Origin: Ruminococcus sp.
GTDB taxonomy: Bacteria; Bacillota; Clostridia; Lachnospirales; Lachnospiraceae
Direction: 5' to 3'
Assembly: GCA_013911065.1 (NCBI GenBank)
Contig: JACERV010000022.1
Location: 1 to 64,000 of the forward strand
DNA: 64,000 nt
How positions within the stretch are numbered: position 1 is the stretch's first letter; the number at the start of each line of letters is the position of its first letter. Below are positions 18,181 to 25,698 of the stretch, piece after piece. Position numbers and translations under genes: made by a program. A model generated the notes under the pieces. It searched no databases. It was not told the origin of the DNA and worked only from the letters and a program-made list of their open reading frames with translations.

Positions 18181-19068
18181 ATGGGATTTACAATAAGACC
18201 ACTTAACACAGGATTTATTCCGACAAAGCCACTGGAATATCATTATCATTTTTCATGCAAACCATATTTAAAGGGACTGCCGGAGGAAGCAGTCGCCCTG
18301 CCGGACTTCACGTTTCTGATTGAGGGAGGAGAGCAGCTGATTCTGGTTGACACAGGTATGGCATGGACCGAGCGTGCAAATAAATATCACCATAAAGGCT
18401 CCTGGCAGACACCGGGTGTAGATGATATTGAGGCAAAGCTTGCCAATGTGGGGTACAAGCCGTCAGATGTGGATATTGTCGTATTTACACACCTTCACTG
18501 GGACCATGTATTCTATATAGAGAAATTCACAAAGGCACGCTTTATATGCAACAAAACAGAATGGGAATACGCCCATAACCCAGTCCCCCTTCACTTCAAG
18601 AGTTATGAACGTGCGGTTATTGCAAAAGACGGCGATGAAATTATCGCTCCATTTGACCAGCCTGGCGTAAAAGAACGCTTCGAGACGGTGGAAGGTGAAT
18701 GTGAAATTATTCCTGGAATCAGTGTATTTGAAAGCTTTGGACATTGCCCTGGCCATATGACAGTGGTTGTAGAAACAGAAAATGGACCGTACTATTGTGT
18801 AGGCGATTCTGTATTTGTAATGAGTAACATTGATGTGCCCCAGGAGATGGCAGACGCATTGCATTACGATATCTGCCCTCCGGGACGTTACGTTGATATT
18901 GTAGCTTCATGGAATACGATCAGGGATACTGTAAGGCGCTGTAATGAAGCAGGCGTTGATCCGCATACCCATCTGTTGCTTGCACATGATAAAGGGTTAT
19001 CTGATTATTGTGAAGCATATGCACAGTGGAACGAGGGCCGCCTTCCAGTTCTGGGACTGAAAAAATAG
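18181..19068 (+). CDS. metallo-beta-lactamase-fold hydrolase, lactonase-like
   Basis: A 295-residue MBL-fold enzyme. The zinc-binding motif HLHWDH lies at about residue 103, with further ligands in FGHCPGHMTVVVE (about 183), YCVGDSVF (about 207) and the late LLLAHD (about 269). The pattern is closest to the N-acyl-homoserine-lactonase-like branch, whose members open lactones. ATG 18181, behind GAGAGG with 8 bases spacing, is preferred over an in-frame TTG at 18115. Within this operon a role in hydrolysing an imported sugar lactone, or a lactone made from the substrate, is a reasonable inference; other ester or thioester substrates are possible. The next gene starts one base after its stop. 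Confidence 0.82.
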   Translation: MGFTIRPLNTGFIPTKPLEYHYHFSCKPYLKGLPEEAVALPDFTFLIEGGEQLILVDTGMAWTERANKYHHKGSWQTPGVDDIEAKLANVGYKPSDVDIVVFTHLHWDHVFYIEKFTKARFICNKTEWEYAHNPVPLHFKSYERAVIAKDGDEIIAPFDQPGVKERFETVEGECEIIPGISVFESFGHCPGHMTVVVETENGPYYCVGDSVFVMSNIDVPQEMADALHYDICPPGRYVDIVASWNTIRDTVRRCNEAGVDPHTHLLLAHDKGLSDYCEAYAQWNEGRLPVLGLKK

Positions 19069-19069
19069 G

Positions 19070-20326
19070 ATGCTTATGAAGACGATAGCTGTAATTGGAA
19101 GCTGCGACACAAAATACCGGGAAGTGGAATACATGCGGGAGTGTATCACATCACAGGGTGTGCAGGCTCTAGTAATTGATGTGGCGACAGGTCCAGGCTC
19201 TTCCTACGGGTATGACATATCCAGGGAGGCGGTTGCAGAGTCCTATGGCACAAGCTGGGCAGAACTTGAACTAAAGACAAAGGGTGAAAAAATCAGTTTT
19301 ATGATGGATGCCTGCGCCGCTTTTGTGGAAAAGCTTTTTCGGGAGGAGAGAATTCATGGAGTACTCTCCGCGGGAGGACTTCAGAATACAGTTATGGCAA
19401 CCAATGCAATGAAACGGCTGCCTATAGGCTTTCCCAAGGTCATGGCAACTACAGTGGCATCCGGGAGAAGGATGTTTCAAGATGTAGTGGGGAATAAAGA
19501 TATTGTAGTGATTCCTTCCATATGTGATTTTACAGGAATGAACATCGTGACAAGACAAATCCTGGACAATGCCTGTGCCTGCTGTGCAGGCATGGTAAAA
19601 GCGGCGGGGCAGGTTCTGCAAAAGGGCAGTAAACCGGTAATTGGTGTAACACTAATGGGGATTACTAATACGGGTGCCTGTGCAGCCGTGGATGAGTTGG
19701 AACGTCTGGGGATGGAAGTAATCGGTTTTCATGCTACCGGCACTGGTGGGGCAATTATGGAACAGATGGCTGCGGATGGTCTTATTGACGGAATTCTGGA
19801 CCTGACTACCCATGAAATTACGCAGGAATATTTTAAAGGCGGGTTCTCCTTTGGAGAAGATGTAAAATACAGGCTGGTGAAAGGAGTACAGAAAAAAGTT
19901 CCGTTAGTTGTCAGTGTGGGTGGTCTGGATTTTATTGATTTCTCTGTGGAAGAGTTTCCGCCCCGTATGGAGCAACGTATTTATATGTATCACAATGCTA
20001 CAACAGCGCATATCAAGCTGCTCCCTGATGAGGCAGAGATTACCACGGCACGCTTTGTGGAGCGTCTGGAAAAAATTGATTATCCGGTTAAGCTTCTGCT
20101 CCCGACAGAGGGGATGCGCCATAATACCCGGGAAGGGGAAGAGCTGTATTATAAGGAAGTAGATGATGTGATTTTTCGGAAAATAAAAGAGCTGAAAAAT
20201 GACAATATTCAGACTATCACAATCCCCGGAAACCTTGACACAAAAGAATGGGGAGTACAGGCAGCACATTATATGATTGATGAACTGCGTGAGAGAGGCG
20301 TTATCGGTGATGAAGTAAAATATTAA
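19070..20326 (+). CDS. Tm-1-like ATP-binding / UPF0261 family protein
   Basis: A 418-residue cytoplasmic protein of the UPF0261/Tm-1 family: MKTIAVIGSCDTKYREVEYM at the start, VATGPGSSYGYDIS (about 40), SAGGLQNTVMATNAM (about 100), DFTGMNIVTRQILDNA (about 155) and a C-terminal GNLDTKEWGVQAAHYMIDEL. The plant Tm-1 N-terminal domain binds ATP; the bacterial function is not established. Position between the lactonase-like and aldolase-like genes suggests an enzymatic step, perhaps ATP-dependent activation of the substrate. In other genomes this family is often next to a TIM-barrel partner; here the TIM-barrel RuBisCO-like protein may play that part. A second ATG at 19076 is an equally possible start. 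Confidence 0.82.
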   Translation: MLMKTIAVIGSCDTKYREVEYMRECITSQGVQALVIDVATGPGSSYGYDISREAVAESYGTSWAELELKTKGEKISFMMDACAAFVEKLFREERIHGVLSAGGLQNTVMATNAMKRLPIGFPKVMATTVASGRRMFQDVVGNKDIVVIPSICDFTGMNIVTRQILDNACACCAGMVKAAGQVLQKGSKPVIGVTLMGITNTGACAAVDELERLGMEVIGFHATGTGGAIMEQMAADGLIDGILDLTTHEITQEYFKGGFSFGEDVKYRLVKGVQKKVPLVVSVGGLDFIDFSVEEFPPRMEQRIYMYHNATTAHIKLLPDEAEITTARFVERLEKIDYPVKLLLPTEGMRHNTREGEELYYKEVDDVIFRKIKELKNDNIQTITIPGNLDTKEWGVQAAHYMIDELRERGVIGDEVKY

Positions 20327-20358
20327 CTCGCGATTTGATATGGAAGGATATTGAAAAC

Positions 20359-20964
20359 ATGACAGAAGATGTTAAAAAAATAGCAGAGGAACTTGTCATA
20401 GCCTGTAAAAGAGCTTATACTAGAGGTATACAGACAGGTAGTGGCGGAAACGTAAGTGCCCGGATACCAGACAGGGATTTAATGCTTGTAAAGGCGAGCG
20501 GCAGCTCTTTTGCCGACAGTACACCGGAGAGTTTTGTCATTACTGATTTTGACGGTAATTTAGTAGAAGGGAAAGGGAAACCTACAAGAGAAGCTTTACT
20601 ACACGGTTTGCTATACAGAATTTGCCCTAAGATGAATTCAGTTGTGCATGTTCATTCACCGTATTCGATTGCATGGGCCTCCACAGGAAAGAAACTGACC
20701 AGAACAACATGGCATGCAAAACTGAAGGTATGCACAGATTATCCTACTTTAGATGTTCCGGCAGCAGTAGTTGAAAAAGATTATTTTCCTTTTGTTGAAA
20801 AAATATATAGCGAGTATCCAGAGCTGCCCGGATTTCTGTTGGTGGATCACGGGATTGTGGCAGTTGGAAAGGATGCAATTGATGCAGAACATACAGCGGA
20901 GCTGATGGAGGAGACCGCACAGGTGGCAATTTTGAAAGCAGCCGTTTCAAAGCTTGGCTTGTAA
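20359..20964 (+). CDS. class II aldolase/adducin-family enzyme
   Basis: A 201-residue zinc enzyme of the fuculose-phosphate aldolase/adducin type. TGSGGNVSARIPD (about 26) and ASGSSFADSTPESF (about 44) form the phosphate-binding part; HVHSPYSIAWA (about 97) supplies two zinc histidines and LLVDHGIVAVG (about 155) the third. The family splits or decarboxylates small sugar phosphates, e.g. fuculose-1-phosphate aldolase or the 3-oxo-tetronate-4-phosphate decarboxylase OtnC. ATG 20359 follows GGAAGGA; TTG 20335 has no ribosome binding site. In this operon it is the most likely carbon-carbon bond-cleaving or decarboxylating step. Confidence 0.87.
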   Translation: MTEDVKKIAEELVIACKRAYTRGIQTGSGGNVSARIPDRDLMLVKASGSSFADSTPESFVITDFDGNLVEGKGKPTREALLHGLLYRICPKMNSVVHVHSPYSIAWASTGKKLTRTTWHAKLKVCTDYPTLDVPAAVVEKDYFPFVEKIYSEYPELPGFLLVDHGIVAVGKDAIDAEHTAELMEETAQVAILKAAVSKLGL

Positions 20965-20987
20965 ATATTACTTTAGGTGAAAACTAT

Positions 20988-21713
20988 ATGAGAGAAAGTG
21001 CGCGAATTACAATGAATGACTTTAACAAGGTCACACTGCAGCATAACAGGCTGCCGGACCTTGTTCTGGATAAGCTGATGGAATGGATCATGAGCGGAAA
21101 GCTTCTTATGGGAGACAAGCTGAACACGGAAGAACTGGCAAGCCAGCTTGGAGTCAGCAGGATGCCCATAAGGGAAGCACTGAGCAATCTGGAGAAGATG
21201 AGTCTGGCAGAGTCAATTCCCTATGCAGGAACGCGGCTTGTGACACTGACAAAAGAGGATGTCCGGCAGATATACATTGCCAGGACAGCACTTGAACCCG
21301 TGGCGGCAAAATATGCCTGCGAGAAGATTACGGAGAAGGATATTGAAAATTTCCGGAAGATTCACGAGGAATACAGACGGATTGTCACTCAGGACGAACT
21401 GGATGCCATTGATGTATATCAGCAGAACAGACTGTACCATTTTTCCATTTACAAAGCCAGTGAGCTTGGCAGAGTGTGTACGATGATAGAGTCATTGTGG
21501 GATAACCTGTCTTTTTTTAAACTGATATACGGGCAGGAGCTTTTGAATAGTAAGGAGTCAAGAGAACGCATGATAGAGGAGCATCAGAGCTATCTGGAAG
21601 CTTTGGAAAAGCGGGACAGTGACTTAATCTATGAGCTTCTGCGGGAGAATCTGAAAAAAAGAACGGAAAATATCCCCTACAATTCAGATGCATATTTCCA
21701 TGAGGAAACCTGA
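20988..21713 (+). CDS. GntR-family regulator with FCD domain
   Basis: A 241-residue regulator: N-terminal winged helix-turn-helix (LNTEELASQLGVSRMPIREA, about residues 45-64, then LSNLEKMSLAESIPYAGTRL) and a helical FCD effector domain (about 85-225) of the FadR group, which usually binds small organic acids or sugar acids at a metal site. It lies inside the operon it probably controls, between the aldolase and the RuBisCO-like gene. An FCD-type sensor supports an acidic carbohydrate as the inducer. Confidence 0.88.
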   Translation: MRESARITMNDFNKVTLQHNRLPDLVLDKLMEWIMSGKLLMGDKLNTEELASQLGVSRMPIREALSNLEKMSLAESIPYAGTRLVTLTKEDVRQIYIARTALEPVAAKYACEKITEKDIENFRKIHEEYRRIVTQDELDAIDVYQQNRLYHFSIYKASELGRVCTMIESLWDNLSFFKLIYGQELLNSKESRERMIEEHQSYLEALEKRDSDLIYELLRENLKKRTENIPYNSDAYFHEET

Positions 21714-21727
21714 TAAAAATGAGTAAT

Positions 21728-21760
21728 AGGAGCCTGGATACGAACGGTATTCAGGCTCCT
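21728..21760 (+). other. hairpin between gntR and RuBisCO-like gene
   Basis: AGGAGCCTG (21728-21736) pairs with CAGGCTCCT (21752-21760), nine perfect pairs with a loop of 15 bases. A T-poor tail follows, so it may be a partial terminator or processing site that sets the level of the RuBisCO-like gene relative to the regulator. Confidence 0.5.
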
Positions 21761-21789
21761 GTTGTATGTATGAATGTAAAGGAGAGACA

Positions 21790-23067
21790 ATGGACTCAGT
21801 ATTATATACACTGCCGGAGAATATCCGCAGTAAGAATTATGTGGTTGCATCTTATTATATTAAGCTGCCTAAAGAGACAGATGTGTTGAAAAAGGCATCC
21901 ACCCTGGCTGTTGGGCAGACCATTGGAACATGGATACCGGTTCCCGGCATTACGGAGGAAATCAGGGAAAAATATATGGGAAAGGTGGTGAATGTGTTTG
22001 ATGTGCCTGCTCTTGATTTATCTACGCAGATTGACACCTTGGAACGGGAATATATTATTCAGATTGCCTACCCGGCAGTGAATTTTGGCAGTGATTTTCC
22101 GCTTCTTCTCACGTCACTTCTGGGAAATGATGCGTCAACCTCTGCCCAGGTCAAGCTGCTCGATATCGAACTGCCGGAGGAATATACAAAAAAATTCTCG
22201 GGACCTTATTATGGAATAGAGGGTATACGGAAGCTGACCCAAACCCCGCAGCGCCCTCTTTTATTAAATATGATTAAGCCCTGTACCGGGCTGACGCCTG
22301 CGGAAGGTGCACGGATATTTTATGAGACAGCACTGGGGGGCGTGGATTTTATCAAAGATGATGAACTGCTTGGAAACCCCTCTTACAGTAAGTCATGGGA
22401 CCGGGTAAAAGCATACAAACAGGCAGCCCAGGCTGCTTATGAAAAAACCGGTGAGCGGGTTTTATATTTTGTGAACGTGACAAGCGGCGCAGGGGAGATT
22501 TTGGATACTGTAAAGCGGGTGGAGGATGCGGGAGCAGATGGGATTATGCTGAACTTTGCCGCTGTGGGATACAGCGTTTTAAAGCAGGTATCGGAGGCAT
22601 CCCGTGTGCCGGTTATGGGGCATGCGGCAGGTGCTGGAATGTATTATGAAGGAACTGCCAGCGGAATGTCCTCTCCACTGGCCGCCGGAAAACTGGCGCG
22701 CCTGGGCGGAGCCGATATTGTAATGGTAAATACGCCTTATGGCGGTTATCCTCTTTTGTATCAGAAATATATCCAGACATTTGCCCAACTAACGCTGCCC
22801 TGGTATGGTTTGAAACCCTCTATGCCTTCAATTGGAGGCGGAGTCCATCCGGGAATGGTGGAAAAATACGTCAGGGAAGCAGGGAAAGATATTGTGCTGG
22901 CAGCAGGAGGAGCGGTTCAGGGACATCCATGGGGAGCCACAGCGGGGGCAAGAGCAATGCGCCAGGCTATAGATATTGTAATAGAAGGAAGAAATTTTAG
23001 AGAAGCAGCTCAGGAGAAAGAAGAACTGAGAGAGGCTTTGAAGTGCTGGAGCTATATAGGAGAGTAA
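21790..23067 (+). CDS. RuBisCO-like protein (form IV)
   Basis: A 425-residue protein with the N-terminal alpha/beta domain and C-terminal TIM barrel of the RuBisCO large-chain family. The metal and carbamate site is kept: GGVDFIKDDE with Lys189, Asp191 and Glu192 matching RuBisCO Lys201, Asp203 and Glu204. The substrate loop IKPKLGL is changed to IKPCTGL, keeping the first lysine but losing the second, and the loop-6 lysine is absent (SIGGGVHPGMVE). It therefore should enolise, isomerise or decarboxylate a phosphorylated sugar derivative rather than fix CO2. ATG 21790 follows AAAGGAGA; ATG 21766 is an in-frame alternative without such a site. It is the last gene of the importer operon, not near methionine-salvage genes, so MtnW-type function is unlikely. 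Confidence 0.85.
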   Translation: MDSVLYTLPENIRSKNYVVASYYIKLPKETDVLKKASTLAVGQTIGTWIPVPGITEEIREKYMGKVVNVFDVPALDLSTQIDTLEREYIIQIAYPAVNFGSDFPLLLTSLLGNDASTSAQVKLLDIELPEEYTKKFSGPYYGIEGIRKLTQTPQRPLLLNMIKPCTGLTPAEGARIFYETALGGVDFIKDDELLGNPSYSKSWDRVKAYKQAAQAAYEKTGERVLYFVNVTSGAGEILDTVKRVEDAGADGIMLNFAAVGYSVLKQVSEASRVPVMGHAAGAGMYYEGTASGMSSPLAAGKLARLGGADIVMVNTPYGGYPLLYQKYIQTFAQLTLPWYGLKPSMPSIGGGVHPGMVEKYVREAGKDIVLAAGGAVQGHPWGATAGARAMRQAIDIVIEGRNFREAAQEKEELREALKCWSYIGE

Positions 23068-23217
23068 TGAGCTGGCACTAATGATTGTAATTTCAGAAGG
23101 GGCTGGACCGCTGGGCAGTAGATACAGAAGAGAAATAGCAGTGCCGGACCAGGTGACTTTGTTGTATATATGTGCGATAATGTTAAGATTAGCTTTATAT
23201 TTCCATAAATGAAGAAG

Positions 23218-23260
23218 AAAGCTGGGAGCAGAGGCGTGATGCCGACGCGCCCAGCTTTTT
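23218..23260. terminator. intrinsic terminator after RuBisCO-like operon
   Basis: AAAGCTGGG (23218-23226) pairs with CCCAGCTTT (23250-23258), with an inner GCGT/ACGC stem and a TTTTT tail. It separates the plus-strand operon from the convergent pdxA2-kinase genes and, because AAA precedes the stem, could work in both directions. The region 23068-23217 shows no gene. Confidence 0.8.
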
Positions 23261-23314
23261 AGTATAGACTTTAGCCTGTTGAACTGGGGTGAGTTTCTCA
23301 ACAGAGAAATGTCT

Positions 23315-24298
23315 CTATTTGTTCATATTCTCCTTGAATCTAAGTGCTAAATCCAAAGCAGCAACCATAGAGGTATCTTTTGCGATTCCCTTTCCGGCAA
23401 TGTCAAAGGCTGTCCCATGATCAACCGATGTGCGAATAATCGGCAGTCCTAAAGTTACGTTCACTCCATCATCAAAGGCTAGCAGTTTCATTGGAATATG
23501 GCCTTGATCATGATACATGGCAACGACAATATCATATTGTCCATGAGCTGCCTTTAGGAAAACTGTATCCGGCGGAACAGGACCTGAGACATCGATCCCC
23601 TCCGTCTGCTTTTCTCTAATTGCCGGTTCGATTTCTTCAATTTCTTCAGTGCCGAATATACCCGCTTCTCCGCTGTGAGGGTTGAGTCCGGCGACCGCAA
23701 TTTTAGGATGTGTAATTCCAAGATTCTTCATAACTTCATTTGCTAAGTCAATACATTCCACAACTCTCTCTTTTTTTACAGCATCACAAGCCTTTCTTAA
23801 TGCCGTATGTGTGGAAATATGAACAACGCTCATTCGTTCAGACCATAACATCATTGTATATTTTTTTGTGTTTGTCAATTCAGCAAAAATTTCGGTGTGT
23901 CCATCGTAGTTATGTCCGCCGAGATGTAATGCCTCTTTGTTTAAAGGTGCTGTAACTACTGGCCCGACTGCGCCATTCATGGCAAGTTCAATCGCCTTCT
24001 CAATATATTGATATGCAGCGTCTCCTGCCACCGGACTTACTTTGCCTATCTGTTCTTTGTTGAAATCAAAATTTATCACATTATATAGATTGATATGTCC
24101 AGCTTTAAAGTCCTGAATATCTGTAATTACATTCAGCTCCATTTTGATTTTTAACAACTCCATATAATACCTGATTACACTTTCTGTTCCAAAGATAATT
24201 GCAGAATCCGTGAATTTATGATTACATAGAGCTTTCAGAGATATTTCAGGGCCGACACCGGCCGGGTCCCCCATTGTAATTCCTATCAATTTATTCAT
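23315..24298 (-). CDS. pdxA2: PdxA-family 4-phospho-sugar-acid dehydrogenase (PdxA2-type)
   Basis: A 327-residue NAD-dependent enzyme of the PdxA family. GITMGDPAGVGPEISLKAL opens the protein, GGHNYDGHTEIFAEL (about 132) and MYHDQGHIPMKLLAFDDGVN (about 258) carry the metal-binding histidines, and RTSVDHGTAFDIAGKG closes it. It lies 15 bases after a DUF1537 kinase gene. That pairing is the known D-threonate pathway, in which the kinase makes 4-phospho-D-threonate and PdxA2 oxidises it with decarboxylation to dihydroxyacetone phosphate. The PLP-synthesis role of true PdxA is therefore less likely. D-erythronate or a related four-carbon acid is an alternative substrate. Confidence 0.82.
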   Translation of the reverse strand: MNKLIGITMGDPAGVGPEISLKALCNHKFTDSAIIFGTESVIRYYMELLKIKMELNVITDIQDFKAGHINLYNVINFDFNKEQIGKVSPVAGDAAYQYIEKAIELAMNGAVGPVVTAPLNKEALHLGGHNYDGHTEIFAELTNTKKYTMMLWSERMSVVHISTHTALRKACDAVKKERVVECIDLANEVMKNLGITHPKIAVAGLNPHSGEAGIFGTEEIEEIEPAIREKQTEGIDVSGPVPPDTVFLKAAHGQYDIVVAMYHDQGHIPMKLLAFDDGVNVTLGLPIIRTSVDHGTAFDIAGKGIAKDTSMVAALDLALRFKENMNK

Positions 24299-24313
24299 TA
24301 TATTCCACCTTTC

Positions 24314-25510
24314 TTACTGCTTCATACTTAAATACAGTGATTCATTTACACCAAAAGCTCCAGCTTTTGTAACAACAGTCAATCCTTCAAAAAAACCTCC
24401 TACAAGTGTACTCTCTACGATTCCTGTAGACAATTCCTTTTTTATCTTACAGCCTTGTGCATTCAAACTATGCAGAACTTCAATAGCCGTATCCCCTCCT
24501 GTCAGAAAAAGACGGGTGACTTCCTGCTTTTGGAGGACTTTGGATGTAATTTCAGCTAAGGTCTCTCTTATAATCTGACTGATCTTGTATTTATCTGTTA
24601 TCCCTATTTTTTCAAAAAATTGAATTGTATTTGTGTAGTCTTTCTTTTCTGTTGTTATAGTAAGGATAGTGTCTGTTCCTTTTTGCAGGCTTGAAACTAC
24701 AAGATCTGTATATTTATCGATTCTGTTATCACTAACCAGGTCTTTGATTTCAATATTAACTATATGAAAGCCTTTATCTTTTGCATACTTCATTTGATTA
24801 AGACTGACATCACTGATGCTGCCAACAATGGACAATGAGGGCAGCGCTTTAGTACTGAAAAGAAATTCCGCCAATCCCGCGGACCCCACATAAAGAATCT
24901 TGCGGCTGTCTTTGAGCGCCAATTCTTTTATCAATTCTAGATGCGGATCTGTTTCAATGTCAAACAACTGGAATTTTGTATCCGGCAGGCTTGTCATTTT
25001 TTCGAGAGTTTCCGTATTATAATTAAACACATCATTTCCGAATTCCTTTGAAAGAAGTTCTGTAATATTATCTGTCCATATTGGAGTTAATGGATCGCTT
25101 GCTATTTCAGTTTTCATTAATGGAACTCCATTAAGATGATGAATCCCGCCTTTTGTAGTTCTTTTTATTTTGGGATACGCCGGAGCTATAACAACAATAT
25201 CTGGATTATATGCATCCATAACAGCTCTGATTTCTTCTGCTACATTTCCGCGCAGAGTAGAATCGATTTTTTTATAGACGCTTTCAAACTCGTTGTTTTT
25301 TAATATGTTTTCAGAAAGAGATTTCACCTTTTTATATGCTTCTATGGTATCAAGTATCCTGGATTCAGAATCTATTACCACAGAATTATCAACGGTTTCC
25401 CCTGTCGGAAAAAGCAAAACATCAACATCGATATTATTTTTCTTTAATTGTACACCGGTATCATTAGCTCCGGTAAGGTCATCCGCAATTATCAAATATT
25501 TATTTCTCAT
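24314..25510 (-). CDS. dtnK: four-carbon acid sugar kinase family (DUF1537)
   Basis: A 398-residue kinase. The N-terminal substrate domain begins KYLIIADDLTGANDTGVQ and includes YKKIDSTLRGNVAEEI (about 80) and APAYPKIKRTTKGGIHHLNG (about 110). The C-terminal nucleotide-binding domain has RLFLTGGDTAIEVLHSL (about 337) and GLTVVTKAGAFG (about 375). DUF1537 enzymes phosphorylate D-threonate, 3-oxo-tetronates or related acids at C4. The adjoining PdxA2 gene makes D-threonate kinase (DtnK) the best guess. ATG at 25508-25510 follows AGAGGTG. The divergently transcribed regulator starts 190 bases away. Confidence 0.82.
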   Translation of the reverse strand: MRNKYLIIADDLTGANDTGVQLKKNNIDVDVLLFPTGETVDNSVVIDSESRILDTIEAYKKVKSLSENILKNNEFESVYKKIDSTLRGNVAEEIRAVMDAYNPDIVVIAPAYPKIKRTTKGGIHHLNGVPLMKTEIASDPLTPIWTDNITELLSKEFGNDVFNYNTETLEKMTSLPDTKFQLFDIETDPHLELIKELALKDSRKILYVGSAGLAEFLFSTKALPSLSIVGSISDVSLNQMKYAKDKGFHIVNIEIKDLVSDNRIDKYTDLVVSSLQKGTDTILTITTEKKDYTNTIQFFEKIGITDKYKISQIIRETLAEITSKVLQKQEVTRLFLTGGDTAIEVLHSLNAQGCKIKKELSTGIVESTLVGGFFEGLTVVTKAGAFGVNESLYLSMKQ

Positions 25511-25698
25511 TTACAATCACCTCTCTATCTTCTGTTTAGCAGGGCACCAGATTCTTAATATATACAATATAGGATTTACAATTTCAAAACAATTAGTTAA
25601 AATATAAAAAGCGTACTATTATTGAACGATAATTTTAATTTTGGTTTTAAAAACATAATTTTTAAGATATATTGTTTTATTTTGAAACGGAGAGTAAA

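Noticed and set aside
21790-23067. True CO2-fixing RuBisCO or methionine-salvage MtnW
   Set aside because: Loop-6 lysine and the second lysine of IKPKLGL are missing, no phosphoribulokinase is present, and no methionine-salvage genes are nearby.
25511-25698. Sigma-54 promoter between dtnK and its regulator
   Set aside because: No TGGCAC-N5-TTGC-like sequence was found on either strand.
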